Shown here piece by piece: positions 37,045 through 44,846 of a DNA stretch of 50,786 nucleotides. The notes beneath the pieces are model-generated. The model searched no databases and was not told the DNA's origin. It saw only the letters and a list, made by a program, of their open reading frames with translations. The position numbers were made by a program, and so were the translations under genes. Within the stretch, counting starts at the first letter, position 1, and each line of letters opens with the position of its first letter. This DNA comes from Nostoc sp. T09 (GTDB lineage Bacteria; Cyanobacteriota; Cyanobacteriia; Cyanobacteriales; Nostocaceae): NCBI RefSeq assembly GCF_002154695.1, contig NZ_MTAV01000081.1, forward strand, positions 1-50,786. Direction: 5' to 3'.

Positions 37045-38301
37045 GTGTGAGGAGTCTATTCGCCAGCGCAAGCGATCGCCTTCGCCTTCAACTTCACCAA
37101 TGCCCCTAGAGGCTAGTCCTTGAAACATCAGCCGAATATCTTCTAAGTTGATGTTTCTGAGCGAGCGATTTAGGTTATGGCATTTCCAGGCAGCTACCCA
37201 ATCACCAGACTGCTTTAGTCCAATTTCCACAATGTCATGCTCTGGGTATTCCAGGGTTTTGAGCAGTTCATCGGCTGTAACTCTTGGCTTGACCTCCGCG
37301 GAGACGGGGGAGACAGGAGCGATCGCACTAGTTCCCCAAGTGCTTAGATCTAGTTCACAAGGTAGATCATCGACCATAAACCGTTTTTTGCCTCCAGCCT
37401 TTAACCACTGCTCAATCTGGGGATTTTTCAGGGTTGACCTGGCATAGTCTTGAGCTTTCTTGCCTAATCGAATGCGGACAAAGCAGGTGTCTAGGATATC
37501 AGCGTCACCCTCTAGGGCGAAATTAGTAGCAGTGTCGTTTTGGGCCAGTACCATAATGAACTGTTTACGCTTACGCCCAACCTTGGCGTGTTGCTTAATC
37601 CAGTCTGGTGCGTTGTCGCAGTCTGCCAGCACGGGGAACTCTTCACCAATGTAGAACCGGGCGAACTCTTGGGGAACATCCTTAGATACTTCCTTGCGAT
37701 AAACCCGCATCTTCTCCAGATGATCAAGCGCTTCTTTCATGGCGGCGTTGACTTCTGGTAGCCCACCGTCGCCTATTAGGTTGCCTGGTTCCACCCATGA
37801 CCAATCATCTTTGGCTGAGTCGATATCGTAGACGATGACCTGACCGCCGATGCGGGTTGAGAAGTATTGAGCCAGGGTTGATTTACCGTCGCCCGTGCCA
37901 CCGACTAAAGCAACGTGTTTTTGTACTCGGTTGACGTAATCAACTGGATCGGTGATGAGGTTGTCTGGTTGCCAGCTTCCATTGAGGGAAGGAATACTTA
38001 CAGCTAGTTGTGCAGTCGGTTGGGTCTGCTGCTTCATCCATGAGAGAAAGTTAAGCTGTGAAACCTGGTCAACGTCTCCCAGTGTTTGTTTCAATTGCTT
38101 GGCTGTTTGTCTCTGGTTCTTGCCTACAATCAGTACAGCCGTGCTGCTACCGAGTATCCAAGGCTTGAGATGCTTGGGTTTAATATCGGCAGATGCAAAA
38201 AAAATCAGCATCGAGGAGGCGAGACATCCCCAGTAAGTCCACTTTGTCCGGGTGTACATCTGCAAATAATTATGCAGTTGTGAGGGGTGTAAATCAGTCA
38301 T
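37030..38301 (-). CDS. Membrane-anchored P-loop ATPase of the FtsK/HerA/VirD4 superfamily
   Basis: With the ATG at 38301, 423 aa. An N-terminal membrane region has two hydrophobic segments (TYWGCLASSMLIFFASADIK; LKPWILGSSTAVLIVG). Walker A is GGTGDGKS (134-141), a nucleotide-binding fold with VIVYDIDSAKDDW, and a Walker-B-like YIGEEFPVLAD. Downstream IMVLAQND matches the LAQN motif after Walker B in DNA-pumping ATPases. A C-terminal helical domain (ADELLKTLEYPEHDIVEIG...) may be a winged-helix module. This family powers DNA translocation in packaging, conjugation or segregation. Here it ends an operon of small, coupled genes. The function in this element is not known. Confidence 0.75.
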   Translation of the reverse strand: MTDLHPSQLHNYLQMYTRTKWTYWGCLASSMLIFFASADIKPKHLKPWILGSSTAVLIVGKNQRQTAKQLKQTLGDVDQVSQLNFLSWMKQQTQPTAQLAVSIPSLNGSWQPDNLITDPVDYVNRVQKHVALVGGTGDGKSTLAQYFSTRIGGQVIVYDIDSAKDDWSWVEPGNLIGDGGLPEVNAAMKEALDHLEKMRVYRKEVSKDVPQEFARFYIGEEFPVLADCDNAPDWIKQHAKVGRKRKQFIMVLAQNDTATNFALEGDADILDTCFVRIRLGKKAQDYARSTLKNPQIEQWLKAGGKKRFMVDDLPCELDLSTWGTSAIAPVSPVSAEVKPRVTADELLKTLEYPEHDIVEIGLKQSGDWVAAWKCHNLNRSLRNINLEDIRLMFQGLASRGIGEVEGEGDRLRWRIDSSHLDKL

Positions 38302-38488
38302 CGTCATCCCCTGCAAGATATTCCTTAGCCTGTTTAACTGTGTTGACTTCCTGTTCAGATGCCCCAATAAGCGCAGTGTCTGGGTAATGCCGACTCAGAA
38401 TGTCATCTGCTGACTTCGCTAATTTCTCCGGACACCAGTTATCGGTTAACTCGTTCTGAATGATTTGCTTACGATCTTCTCTATTCAT
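38294..38488 (-). CDS. Small element protein, 64 aa
   Basis: Starts at ATG 38488, overlapping the stop of the membrane-protein gene by four bases (ATGA), and its own stop overlaps the next gene's start region. Sequence is charged, MNREDRKQIIQNELTDNW, then helices, ending in GDDDD. No recognisable domain. Coupling to the ATPase suggests a partner. Confidence 0.6.
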   Translation of the reverse strand: MNREDRKQIIQNELTDNWCPEKLAKSADDILSRHYPDTALIGASEQEVNTVKQAKEYLAGDDDD

Positions 38489-38847
38489 AGTCCTAGTACT
38501 ACTCCCACTGTTATTAGTGCAAGTCGGAAGGCTAGGATGCTCTGTACCTCTGGAATTGCTAGCATTTGCCAAAGTAGTAGCACCATAACCACCGCAAGAA
38601 TTGCACCGCCTAGCCTCATAAAAGTTGGTAGTGGAAGTGTTACCCAGCAACTAGTCACCAGCGCGGGAATTGTAATTGAGGCAGTGATGTCAAATAGCAA
38701 GTCAGTGAAGTTGTCAGGAAGGGCGATCGCGTTTACCCACCCACGCCGAAACTGCTCTAATTTGTTCGGCTGTTGAGTAATCGGGACTGGGGAATAGTGA
38801 GTGCGATCGCTGGGAATTTCAACTACGATTTTTTGCTCATCTGCCAT
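38485..38847 (-). CDS. Membrane protein of the ATPase operon, 120 aa
   Basis: Start ATG 38847 (MADEQKIVVEIP) overlaps the preceding small frame. The N-terminal 50 residues are soluble, then three hydrophobic helices (ITASITIPALVTSCWVTL; LGGAILAVVMVLLLWQML; SILAFRLALITVGVVLGL). It is probably an inner-membrane partner of the ATPase. No family recognised. Confidence 0.65.
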   Translation of the reverse strand: MADEQKIVVEIPSDRTHYSPVPITQQPNKLEQFRRGWVNAIALPDNFTDLLFDITASITIPALVTSCWVTLPLPTFMRLGGAILAVVMVLLLWQMLAIPEVQSILAFRLALITVGVVLGL

Positions 38848-38959
38848 ACTGCACCTCAATCTTGAGGTAAAACGGGCGGTCTGGTTGCTGTTTGCAGAGT
38901 GCGATTAGCGAGAATAGCAGCGATAACAGCGTTATCAGCAGAATTATCACTTGGTTCAT
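38837..38959 (-). CDS. Tiny membrane protein, 40 aa
   Basis: Reads MNQVIILLITLLSLLFSLIA then LCKQQPDRPFYLKIEVQYGR: one hydrophobic helix and a polar tail. Its ATG overlaps the previous stop by ATGA (38956-38959) and its stop lies inside the start region of the next gene. The tight packing on both sides makes it a real gene. It could be a minor membrane or coat-like protein. Confidence 0.6.
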   Translation of the reverse strand: MNQVIILLITLLSLLFSLIALCKQQPDRPFYLKIEVQYGR

Positions 38960-39183
38960 TCATCCCCCCAATCGCTATGCTGACCATAGCCGCTGGTTTG
39001 GGTCAGTCTGTCGCTAACTCGGTTGATTGCCTCGTTGTCACTTGTGGGCAACGGTTTACCCAGGTTGTAAGCAGCAGAGATTTCAGCGCATTCATCAGCG
39101 CTGGCACCGTTGCCGAGTAGCTGACCTTCTGGGAAGCCAACAGAATTAATGTCATTTTTTGGGTAGTTTGAGTCAGTTGCCAT
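38956..39183 (-). CDS. Small element protein, 75 aa
   Basis: A polar, low-hydrophobic protein (MATDSNYPKNDINSVGFPEG...GASADECAEISAAYNLGKPLP). It ends GQHSDWGDE and its stop overlaps the tiny membrane-protein start. No domain recognised. Confidence 0.55.
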   Translation of the reverse strand: MATDSNYPKNDINSVGFPEGQLLGNGASADECAEISAAYNLGKPLPTSDNEAINRVSDRLTQTSGYGQHSDWGDE

Positions 39184-39250
39184 CTGCTAAAATCCTTCAG
39201 TATCTGGTGTTGAACTAGACAGGCGATCGCGTTCCTGCCTTGGAATTCGC

Positions 39251-39616
39251 CTAAAAATCGGCTTTACTTGCAGTTGTGGAATTGAAGCTTGTAACCACCC
39301 ACACCTGCATAGTGAGCCGACGATTTGGACTAATGTCGATCGATTGCCGACTATCTAGACAAATCGCTCTGCCGTCGTTAATTTTTACGAACAAATTTTT
39401 CCCCGACTCAGAACGTGAGAGTAGTTGTCCTGGTTCTAAGGTTGACCAGCTAACAGGTGTTTTACCGACGACATACTCAGCTTGAAGACTAAGAAAACCT
39501 TTCTCTAGTGGGTCAGTAGGAAGGTCTCTCCACTGCTTTTTACGTCCCTTTAGTCGGTTATTGGTCGATGATCGACCGTTAGTAGTTGCTCGATCGGTCG
39601 TGTCTTGGTCGGTCAT
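39251..39616 (-). CDS. Element protein, 121 aa
   Basis: N-terminal 35 residues are polar and Arg/Thr-rich (RATTNGRSSTNNRLKGRKKQ); the rest is beta-rich (YVVGKTPVSWSTLEPGQLLS; MQVWVVTSFN). It lies in the leftward chain of small genes. Function not recognised. Confidence 0.6.
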   Translation of the reverse strand: MTDQDTTDRATTNGRSSTNNRLKGRKKQWRDLPTDPLEKGFLSLQAEYVVGKTPVSWSTLEPGQLLSRSESGKNLFVKINDGRAICLDSRQSIDISPNRRLTMQVWVVTSFNSTTASKADF

Positions 39617-39671
39617 AGTCGTTCAATAGTTGGGTTATAACTGGGTTTTGGAATCATAATTTGCCATAGAG

Positions 39672-39941
39672 TTAATCGCTGGAGTCTTGCCGTGGAGGGA
39701 CTTCAGCGATTTTTGTTGATTGTGCTGCGCCTGGCGTGGCGTGGTGGATGGTCAGGACTGAACCACGCAAGCAACGCCAAAATGACTCGGCTGCTTCTCC
39801 CCTTAAGATCGATGGTGTTGGATCTCCGATAAAGAAGATAGCTACCTTGCCTTGGGTCATTTCGGCGGTGGTAATAGCGTCCAGGTTTATGCACACTTCT
39901 TTGTCTTCTTCTATTTGAAGTCGCACGAGTTTACTGGGCAT
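39672..39941 (-). CDS. Element protein, 89 aa
   Basis: A small beta-rich protein (KLVRLQIEEDKEVCINLDAI, AIFFIGDPTPSILRGEAAE). It overlaps the previous gene by 11 nt. No family recognised; gene status rests on the overlap and composition. Confidence 0.55.
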   Translation of the reverse strand: MPSKLVRLQIEEDKEVCINLDAITTAEMTQGKVAIFFIGDPTPSILRGEAAESFWRCLRGSVLTIHHATPGAAQSTKIAEVPPRQDSSD

Positions 39942-40197
39942 TGTGGTTATGCTCCTTCAAGTCATCGGTGTCTGTGTCACCCAGTTCGGAAGCAATCATG
40001 GCTACTAGTGCCATCTGCTCGTGGTCGCCCAAGCCATCAGCTAGGCTCACTATTTCTCTACTGACATCATCAAAATTCCATTCATCTCGCTGGTGTTCAA
40101 TGGTGGTGTTTTCTCTCTTTGCTAGGCAGACAAGAGCTAAAAATCCTAGTTGCTGCGTTTTTGACAGTGGTTCTATCAACCTCAGAATTTCCGCCAT
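39931..40197 (-). CDS. Element protein, 88 aa
   Basis: Start ATG 40197 with a clear Shine-Dalgarno (CAGGAG, 10 nt upstream). The sequence is helical and acidic (MAEILRLIEPLSKTQQLGFLA then ELGDTDTDDLKEH). No domain recognised. Its stop overlaps the next small gene. Confidence 0.6.
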   Translation of the reverse strand: MAEILRLIEPLSKTQQLGFLALVCLAKRENTTIEHQRDEWNFDDVSREIVSLADGLGDHEQMALVAMIASELGDTDTDDLKEHNHNAQ

Positions 40198-40216
40198 TCT
40201 TAATAACTCCTGAAAT

Positions 40217-40387
40217 TCATGAATCTGTTTGATGTGGATTGATGACAACGGAAGTAATCACTGGGTCGCCCTTGCATTTTTTGATTGCTGGCGCAAGCAT
40301 TTCAGGCATGAGTTGTCCGCGACGGGCTTTTAGTCCACGTTTTTTACGGCGTCTGTTTTGTTGTGCAAGGTTCTGTTTTCTGGACAC
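40217..40387 (-). CDS. Basic small protein, 56 aa (GTG start)
   Basis: Starts GTG at 40387 and reads MSRKQNLAQQNRRRKKRGLK then ARRGQLMPEM... ; a strongly basic N-terminal half suggests nucleic-acid binding. Its TGA lies 20 nt before the next ATG. It would be the first gene of the leftward operon. Confidence 0.5.
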   Translation of the reverse strand: MSRKQNLAQQNRRRKKRGLKARRGQLMPEMLAPAIKKCKGDPVITSVVINPHQTDS

Positions 40388-40704
40388 AGATGTTTTTACC
40401 TCTATCTAAATAGTTCATGGATGCGGTTGTCGGGCGTTCCCCTAGCAGGTCTTTGGCGTTTGGCTCGATGCTGGCAGGCTGCTATCTCTGCCTGGTTTGG
40501 GTTTTAGGTATATCTACTACTCAGCACTGGCAGATCTTTCTTTGTCTCAATGACGGTAGGCTGCCATCTCTACTTATTAGGTTGAGCATTGCTTACATTT
40601 GAACAATGTACAGCTATAATATCACATATGTGAAAATGAAATAATAAAGCTCATTTGTATATATGTGATAATTGAAAGGCTTACTATGAAAAGAGAAAAA
40701 GCAA
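40388..40704. promoter_or_regulatory. Divergent control region of the element with RHH-type operators
   Basis: About 317 nt between the leftward operon and the RHH regulator. TCACATATGTGA (40622-40633) is a perfect 12-bp palindrome, preceded by ATA. A second site, ATATATGTGATA (40659-40670), contains the inverted half TATCACATAT. Two such sites about 40 bp apart in front of a CopG-like gene fit autoregulatory operators. The left part holds no convincing gene. Confidence 0.55.
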
Positions 40705-40905
40705 ATGGTAGGAAGACCAAAGTCAGACAGAAATGCAAAAACGGTGAGCTTAACAGTATCACCAGAGGCGTGGGAACTCTTTCGCCGAAGAGCGCAAAAA
40801 CTAGGAATGACTCGCTCGGAGTTAGTAGAATTGATAGCAACGAATCAGATCCCATTACTATCGGCACTGGAGAGGGAATTGATGGGGGAATCGCACGCCA
40901 GCTGA
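40705..40905 (+). CDS. Ribbon-helix-helix (CopG-like) transcriptional regulator, 66 aa
   Basis: MVGRPKSDRNAKTVSLTVSP (beta strand) then EAWELFRRRAQKLGMTRSELVELIA (two helices, with the RS/TRSE turn) is a standard RHH fold that binds DNA as a dimer. The frame ends in LLSALERELMGESHAS. Another frame (see next entry) supplies what looks like the natural C-terminus, so a 1-nt change or a programmed -1 shift at GGGGG (about 40,884-40,888) is possible. Upstream palindromes are likely operators. Confidence 0.8.
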   Translation: MVGRPKSDRNAKTVSLTVSPEAWELFRRRAQKLGMTRSELVELIATNQIPLLSALERELMGESHAS

Positions 40906-41033
40906 TCGAAGAGACTCGAAAGCAGTTGGCATATCACAAAACACAAGTAGCTGAACTAGAGGTCAGGCTACATGAGCTAGAACAATTAACCGAAGATTTA
41001 GCTGAGGATAAAAAAAACTCAACAACACCATAA
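40889..41033 (+). other. Coiled-coil frame continuing the RHH gene in the -1 frame
   Basis: After the G5 run the overlapping frame reads GIARQLIEETRKQLAYHKTQ then VAELEVRLHELEQLTEDLAEDKK, a clean heptad-like helix that fits as the C-terminal oligomerisation domain of the RHH protein. Joined, the protein would be about 108 aa. The frame ends at a TAA inside a terminator. Confidence 0.5.
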
Positions 41034-41067
41034 AGCCGTCCTACCTATTGCAGGCAGGACGGCTTTA
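41031..41067. terminator. Bidirectional terminator
   Basis: TAAAGCCGTCCT (41031-41042) pairs perfectly with AGGACGGCTTTA (41056-41067). On the plus strand it is followed by TTTA; on the minus strand the flank is AT-rich too. It ends the RHH transcript and probably also that of the convergent KGK-like gene. Confidence 0.75.
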
Positions 41068-41088
41068 TTTATGAGTTATTAGACTAGT

Positions 41089-41364
41089 TTATTCCGGGTG
41101 ATCGGGAATAAATTCTACCCGAAACAGAACTATCCCTTTCTGCCAACCACCACCTTCTTGTCGAAGTATCTCGCATTCAGCGCCGCCGTCCTTGTTAAAC
41201 CATATGCACCTACCAGCCGCAAAAAAGCCATCTTCTGTTGTTTCCCGAAAGAAAGCTTGAATTTGCAACTTCAGTTCGCTGATTTTAAAAGTGTTTCCTA
41301 GTCCAAAGTCAGGCTCAGTTAACGACACAACATCTTCATCATCCAAGTAAATTTTGTCACTCAT
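41089..41364 (-). CDS. KGK-domain-like protein, 91 aa
   Basis: A cyanobacterial KGK-family-like protein: beta-rich core with AAGRCIWFNKDGGAECEILR and the C-terminal GGWQKGIVLFRVEFIPD, where the family usually has W-x-K-G-K. Its function is unknown. It is convergent with the RHH gene. Confidence 0.6.
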   Translation of the reverse strand: MSDKIYLDDEDVVSLTEPDFGLGNTFKISELKLQIQAFFRETTEDGFFAAGRCIWFNKDGGAECEILRQEGGGWQKGIVLFRVEFIPDHPE

Positions 41365-41541
41365 TTTATTTCTCTGTTAGTTACACAACATGGCAGGTCA
41401 AGCGCCAACTTCACCTGCCTTTCCTAAGCTTTCCCCAGAGAAACAGACAAGCGATCGCGCTACTCGGCTATCGGTTTTTACACAAGTTAACAATTGCGAT
41501 TCGCAGTGAGAGCGATCGCCCAACCCAACACCCAATAACCA

Positions 41542-41787
41542 ATGACCAACAAAAAACGAAACACTCAACCAGACCCAGAACTCTCGAGAGCCTCACAACT
41601 TGCGGGACAAAGGCTATCGCAATTCATAGCTCAACTACAGCAAGTCATCCCCGAATTGACCCAAACCGAAGCCACTTCCTTGGCATCAGCAGTATTACGT
41701 TTTCTCCCAGAAGTCTTGCTGAACAACCCCATATTCCTTGCTCAACTCAGACAGCAAGCACAACAGATAATCTCACAGCGGAAATAG
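41542..41787 (+). CDS. Small element protein, 81 aa (tandem paralogue A)
   Basis: A helical protein, RASQLAGQRLSQFIAQLQQV, IPELTQTEATSLASAVLRFL, PEVLLNNP. It is paralogous to the next gene: ARASQLAGQRLSQF matches QASEKAAEQLGQF, and ASAVLRFLPEVLLNNP matches AAAVIESMPALLEDNP. The upstream sequences of both (ending AACCAATGAC) are also alike, showing tandem duplication. Weak ribosome-binding site. Function unknown. Confidence 0.6.
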   Translation: MTNKKRNTQPDPELSRASQLAGQRLSQFIAQLQQVIPELTQTEATSLASAVLRFLPEVLLNNPIFLAQLRQQAQQIISQRK

Positions 41788-41818
41788 CGATCGCCCAATA
41801 ACCAATAACTAATAACCA

Positions 41819-42109
41819 ATGACTAGAGAGCAAGAAATTAAAGCAGCAATAGTAGTTACCCCAGATGCGATTTCCTTTGCATCCCCAGAGATGAATCAAG
41901 CTAGCGAAAAAGCAGCAGAACAATTAGGACAATTCGTTGACTGGATTCAATCGAAATTTCCCTTTCTCGTACGGCATGAAGCGGTATTCTTCGCAGCAGC
42001 AGTCATTGAATCCATGCCAGCACTGTTAGAAGACAATCCCGAAGCTATGCACGGTCTTCAGTACGAAGCCTTGATGATGGCGTCTAGAAGACGAAACATC
42101 TCCCTATAA
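41819..42109 (+). CDS. Small element protein, 96 aa (tandem paralogue B)
   Basis: An N-terminal extension (MTREQEIKAAIVVTPDAISF) followed by the same helical domain as paralogue A. It lies 31 nt downstream of A and upstream of the primase-helicase, which suggests a role in element replication or regulation. No family recognised. Confidence 0.6.
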   Translation: MTREQEIKAAIVVTPDAISFASPEMNQASEKAAEQLGQFVDWIQSKFPFLVRHEAVFFAAAVIESMPALLEDNPEAMHGLQYEALMMASRRRNISL

Positions 42110-42165
42110 CCAAAAAAAAATCCCCGGCTAAGGAACCAGAGAAAACCAATAATAGAAGATTAAAA

Positions 42166-42270
42166 ATGAATCTAAAACTTTTCCAAGGGACAACCGAAAA
42201 ATCCCTTGATTGCAATTATTGTAGCACATTTAAAGCAGTAGAATTCATCTTCCTTGGGGGTGAATCATGA
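42166..42270 (+). CDS. 34-aa leader frame overlapping the primase-helicase start
   Basis: Reads MNLKLFQGTTEKSLDCNYCS then a hydrophobic tail and ends with TGA overlapping the next ATG (ATGA). Two Cys (CNYC) are present. It may couple translation of the primase-helicase, whose ATG is also preceded by GGGGGTG. Confidence 0.45.
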   Translation: MNLKLFQGTTEKSLDCNYCSTFKAVEFIFLGGES

Positions 42271-44846
42271 CACAAGCCATTGATAAATTCACCCAAGAAA
42301 ACACTAATTCTGATGTAAACTCTATTGCTCCTTCTCACTGGCAAGAATGGCAAAAGAGCGCTGTTTTAGACTACATAATTAAACGCAATGTACGCACGAT
42401 TTACGATGCTAGAGAGTTAGATAAGATACTCAATAAAAACAATAGAAAGCGCTGGAAACATTCAGATTCTCTAATACCTGCTTGGTGCGTATCTGGTGTT
42501 GACCCTTTGACTGGAGAGGCGACACTGCAAGGTGTTCAGGTAAAACCAGACAATCCAAGAATCTCAGAAGAAGGAAAACCACTTAAATATGAAGGGGCAC
42601 AAGGTTACAATGCAGCACCTTTATTTTTAGACCCAGGTATAGAGAACTACTGGAATAACATCTATCAAGATATCCTCCAACCAATCATCATTACTGAAGG
42701 TGCTAAAAAAGCAGGTTCAGGATTATCTATTGGTCTAGCAACAATCAGCTTACCTGGTGTCAGCACTTGCAGGAAGAAAGGGCGGTTACATCAGAACTTA
42801 GAATTATTCGCCAAACTGGGCAGAACTTTCTACATCTGCTTTGATAATGATATTTTGCATAAGCAAATGGTTCAAAATGCCTTGCTAGGTCTAAGCAGAG
42901 AACTAGCAGCCAAAGGCAGCAAGATAATGGTAATTGTGCTTCCTGATGGCGATGCCAAAGGCATGGATGATTACATTGCCTTGCATGGAGGCGATGCTTT
43001 TAAGGAATTGGTAAACAATGCTTTAACCTTTGAAGAATGGAAGGAAGAAGCATCAAAAAAACTCGAAGATGAAGAACTTTCTTTTCAGTCGAGAATGGCT
43101 AGTAGATTTCACCTGGTAAATAAAATCTGGGGGCAACACTTGCGCTACAACACCTTAAAAAAGGATATTGAGCTATACGGTACAGCGCTCGATATGAACC
43201 ATATCAAGCTGATTCTTGCCCTAGAATTTGATATCGATGTTTCCAAAGACGATGCTTTTACCATCATTGAACGCATCGCCAAAGCCCACAGTTACTCACC
43301 CGTCGTTGAATATTTGGATGAAGTTGAAGCCAAGTTTCCCGATGTCTCGGGCGATTATTTAGATGACTTGGCTTACCAGTTCTTTGGCACTACCGACCCG
43401 CTACACACTACTTACTTTAAAAATTTCTTAGTCGCTTCCGTCGCCCGTGCCCGTCATCCAGGTTGCTGGATGGACTGTGCATTAATTCTCTACGGGGAAC
43501 AGGGAATCCGTAAATCAACATTTTGGCGAACGCTGTTCGGGGGTGACTGGTTCTCTGATGACTTGGGTAACGACAATGACAAAGACGAAAAAATGAAGAT
43601 GCACCGCTTTTGGTGCTTGGAATGGGGAGAGTTTGAGACGGTCTACAAGCGCAAAGACGTTGAGGAACTCAAGCGATTCCTGGCCAAGAAAGAGGAAACT
43701 TTCCGCACACCCTACGACCGAGTGCCAGTTGATTACAAGCGTGGCTTTGTCTTTGTCGGCACTACCAATCAAACCGAAATCCTCAACGACCCCAGCGGCG
43801 ATAGAAGATTCTGGATTATCCCCGTATCAAAAGCCAAAATCCCGGTCGAGGCTGTGCTGTTTTGTAGAGATAAAATCTGGGCTGCTGCGAATGCACTCTA
43901 CAAAGCCGGCTACCCCTACATGCTCACAGACGAGCAGGAAGCCCAGCGAGCCGATCGCAACCGCGACTACCAGGTAATCGATCCGTGGATGGAAATCGTT
44001 GAGGAATACGTCAGGGTCAAGGATTTTGTGACTACTCAAAGCATTTACAGGTTGCTGGGCATTGACCCAGCCCACCAAGATGTCGCCAGTGATAAACGCA
44101 TCTCTGGGGTCATGCGCCGACTTGGTTGGGAGCGTGGCCGCGAAGATGGCTTGAGAGGTAGTCGAGGTTGGAAACGTAAAAATGAAAATAATAATTCCGA
44201 GAAAAATCAAGAAACGGTGGATCACGGTGGATCTGGTGGATCAGAGATAACTGAAACCTATACACAGCAATACGATCCACCAGATCCACCCAGAAATAAA
44301 AATATTGATCCGCCTAGTTTATTTGATTATCGAGGCGGATCAAATGGGGTGGATCAAGGAAAACCCTTTAATAATCAGACTTCTAACGTTTTTGATCCAC
44401 CTGATCCACCAAAAAACGAAAATTCTGTAGAGAATGCAAATAGCGATCGCACAAGTGAGATGGTTGTTAATAACACTCCGATTGAGCAACTAGATTTACC
44501 ACCGACCTTCAACCGCGAAGTAAACAAAAAGCTTGTAACGTTTCTGCCACTAAGAAAGCAAAGGGATAATAAAACACGCTGGCGGATTCTAGTAGAGGGA
44601 CAATCTACAGAAGTGGCAATCATGGGTAGAGGTAAAGACGATACTATTGCCCAGCTTGAAAACTGCGCGGCTGAATTTATCCAAAAGTGCGATCGCCCGT
44701 GGCGTCCAGAGTTAAATCACCCAGCGACCTATGGTGGTGAAGTAGTGACCGTTGTCGGCTTTCAATCAAACCCCAGGCGATATCAAATAGAGTTTCAGTC
44801 TGGTCGTAAGGAATATGTCAAAGTCAGCACCCTCAGCAAGCCTTAG
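42267..44846 (+). CDS. DUF3854-like / VirE-type primase-helicase, 859 aa
   Basis: N-terminal part (about 60-260) resembles DUF3854/TOPRIM-like primase modules (PIIITEGAKKAGSGLSIGL, FYICFDND, VIVLPDGDAKGMDDYI). The central part is a superfamily 3-like VirE helicase: Walker A GEQGIRKST (410-418), FWCLEWGEFE, and GFVFVGTTNQTEILNDPSGDR with the arginine finger region. A low-complexity linker (about 650-715, GGS and DPPDPP repeats) leads to a C-terminal beta-rich domain (about 745-859). It should replicate the element. Its gene carries ten GGTGGATC-type repeats in the linker. ATG 42267 overlaps the 34-aa leader frame stop. Confidence 0.88.
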   Translation: MTQAIDKFTQENTNSDVNSIAPSHWQEWQKSAVLDYIIKRNVRTIYDARELDKILNKNNRKRWKHSDSLIPAWCVSGVDPLTGEATLQGVQVKPDNPRISEEGKPLKYEGAQGYNAAPLFLDPGIENYWNNIYQDILQPIIITEGAKKAGSGLSIGLATISLPGVSTCRKKGRLHQNLELFAKLGRTFYICFDNDILHKQMVQNALLGLSRELAAKGSKIMVIVLPDGDAKGMDDYIALHGGDAFKELVNNALTFEEWKEEASKKLEDEELSFQSRMASRFHLVNKIWGQHLRYNTLKKDIELYGTALDMNHIKLILALEFDIDVSKDDAFTIIERIAKAHSYSPVVEYLDEVEAKFPDVSGDYLDDLAYQFFGTTDPLHTTYFKNFLVASVARARHPGCWMDCALILYGEQGIRKSTFWRTLFGGDWFSDDLGNDNDKDEKMKMHRFWCLEWGEFETVYKRKDVEELKRFLAKKEETFRTPYDRVPVDYKRGFVFVGTTNQTEILNDPSGDRRFWIIPVSKAKIPVEAVLFCRDKIWAAANALYKAGYPYMLTDEQEAQRADRNRDYQVIDPWMEIVEEYVRVKDFVTTQSIYRLLGIDPAHQDVASDKRISGVMRRLGWERGREDGLRGSRGWKRKNENNNSEKNQETVDHGGSGGSEITETYTQQYDPPDPPRNKNIDPPSLFDYRGGSNGVDQGKPFNNQTSNVFDPPDPPKNENSVENANSDRTSEMVVNNTPIEQLDLPPTFNREVNKKLVTFLPLRKQRDNKTRWRILVEGQSTEVAIMGRGKDDTIAQLENCAAEFIQKCDRPWRPELNHPATYGGEVVTVVGFQSNPRRYQIEFQSGRKEYVKVSTLSKP
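44216..44410. repeat. Iteron-like cluster inside the primase-helicase gene
   Basis: GGTGGATC at 44216, 44226, 44235 and 44348; GATCCACC at 44274, 44283, 44394 and 44403; GATCCGCC at 44307; GGCGGATC at 44334. Ten 8-mers in about 195 bp in mixed orientations, many spaced 9-10 bp. It encodes the GGSGGS/DPPDPP linker and could be a replication origin bound by the protein itself. Confidence 0.7.

Noticed and set aside
40417-40602. Plus-strand 61-aa frame in the control region
   Set aside because: No ribosome-binding site, odd composition, and located in a divergent control region.
41452-41515. Repeated GCGATCGC as element-specific repeats
   Set aside because: This is HIP1, present genome-wide in many cyanobacteria and throughout this window.
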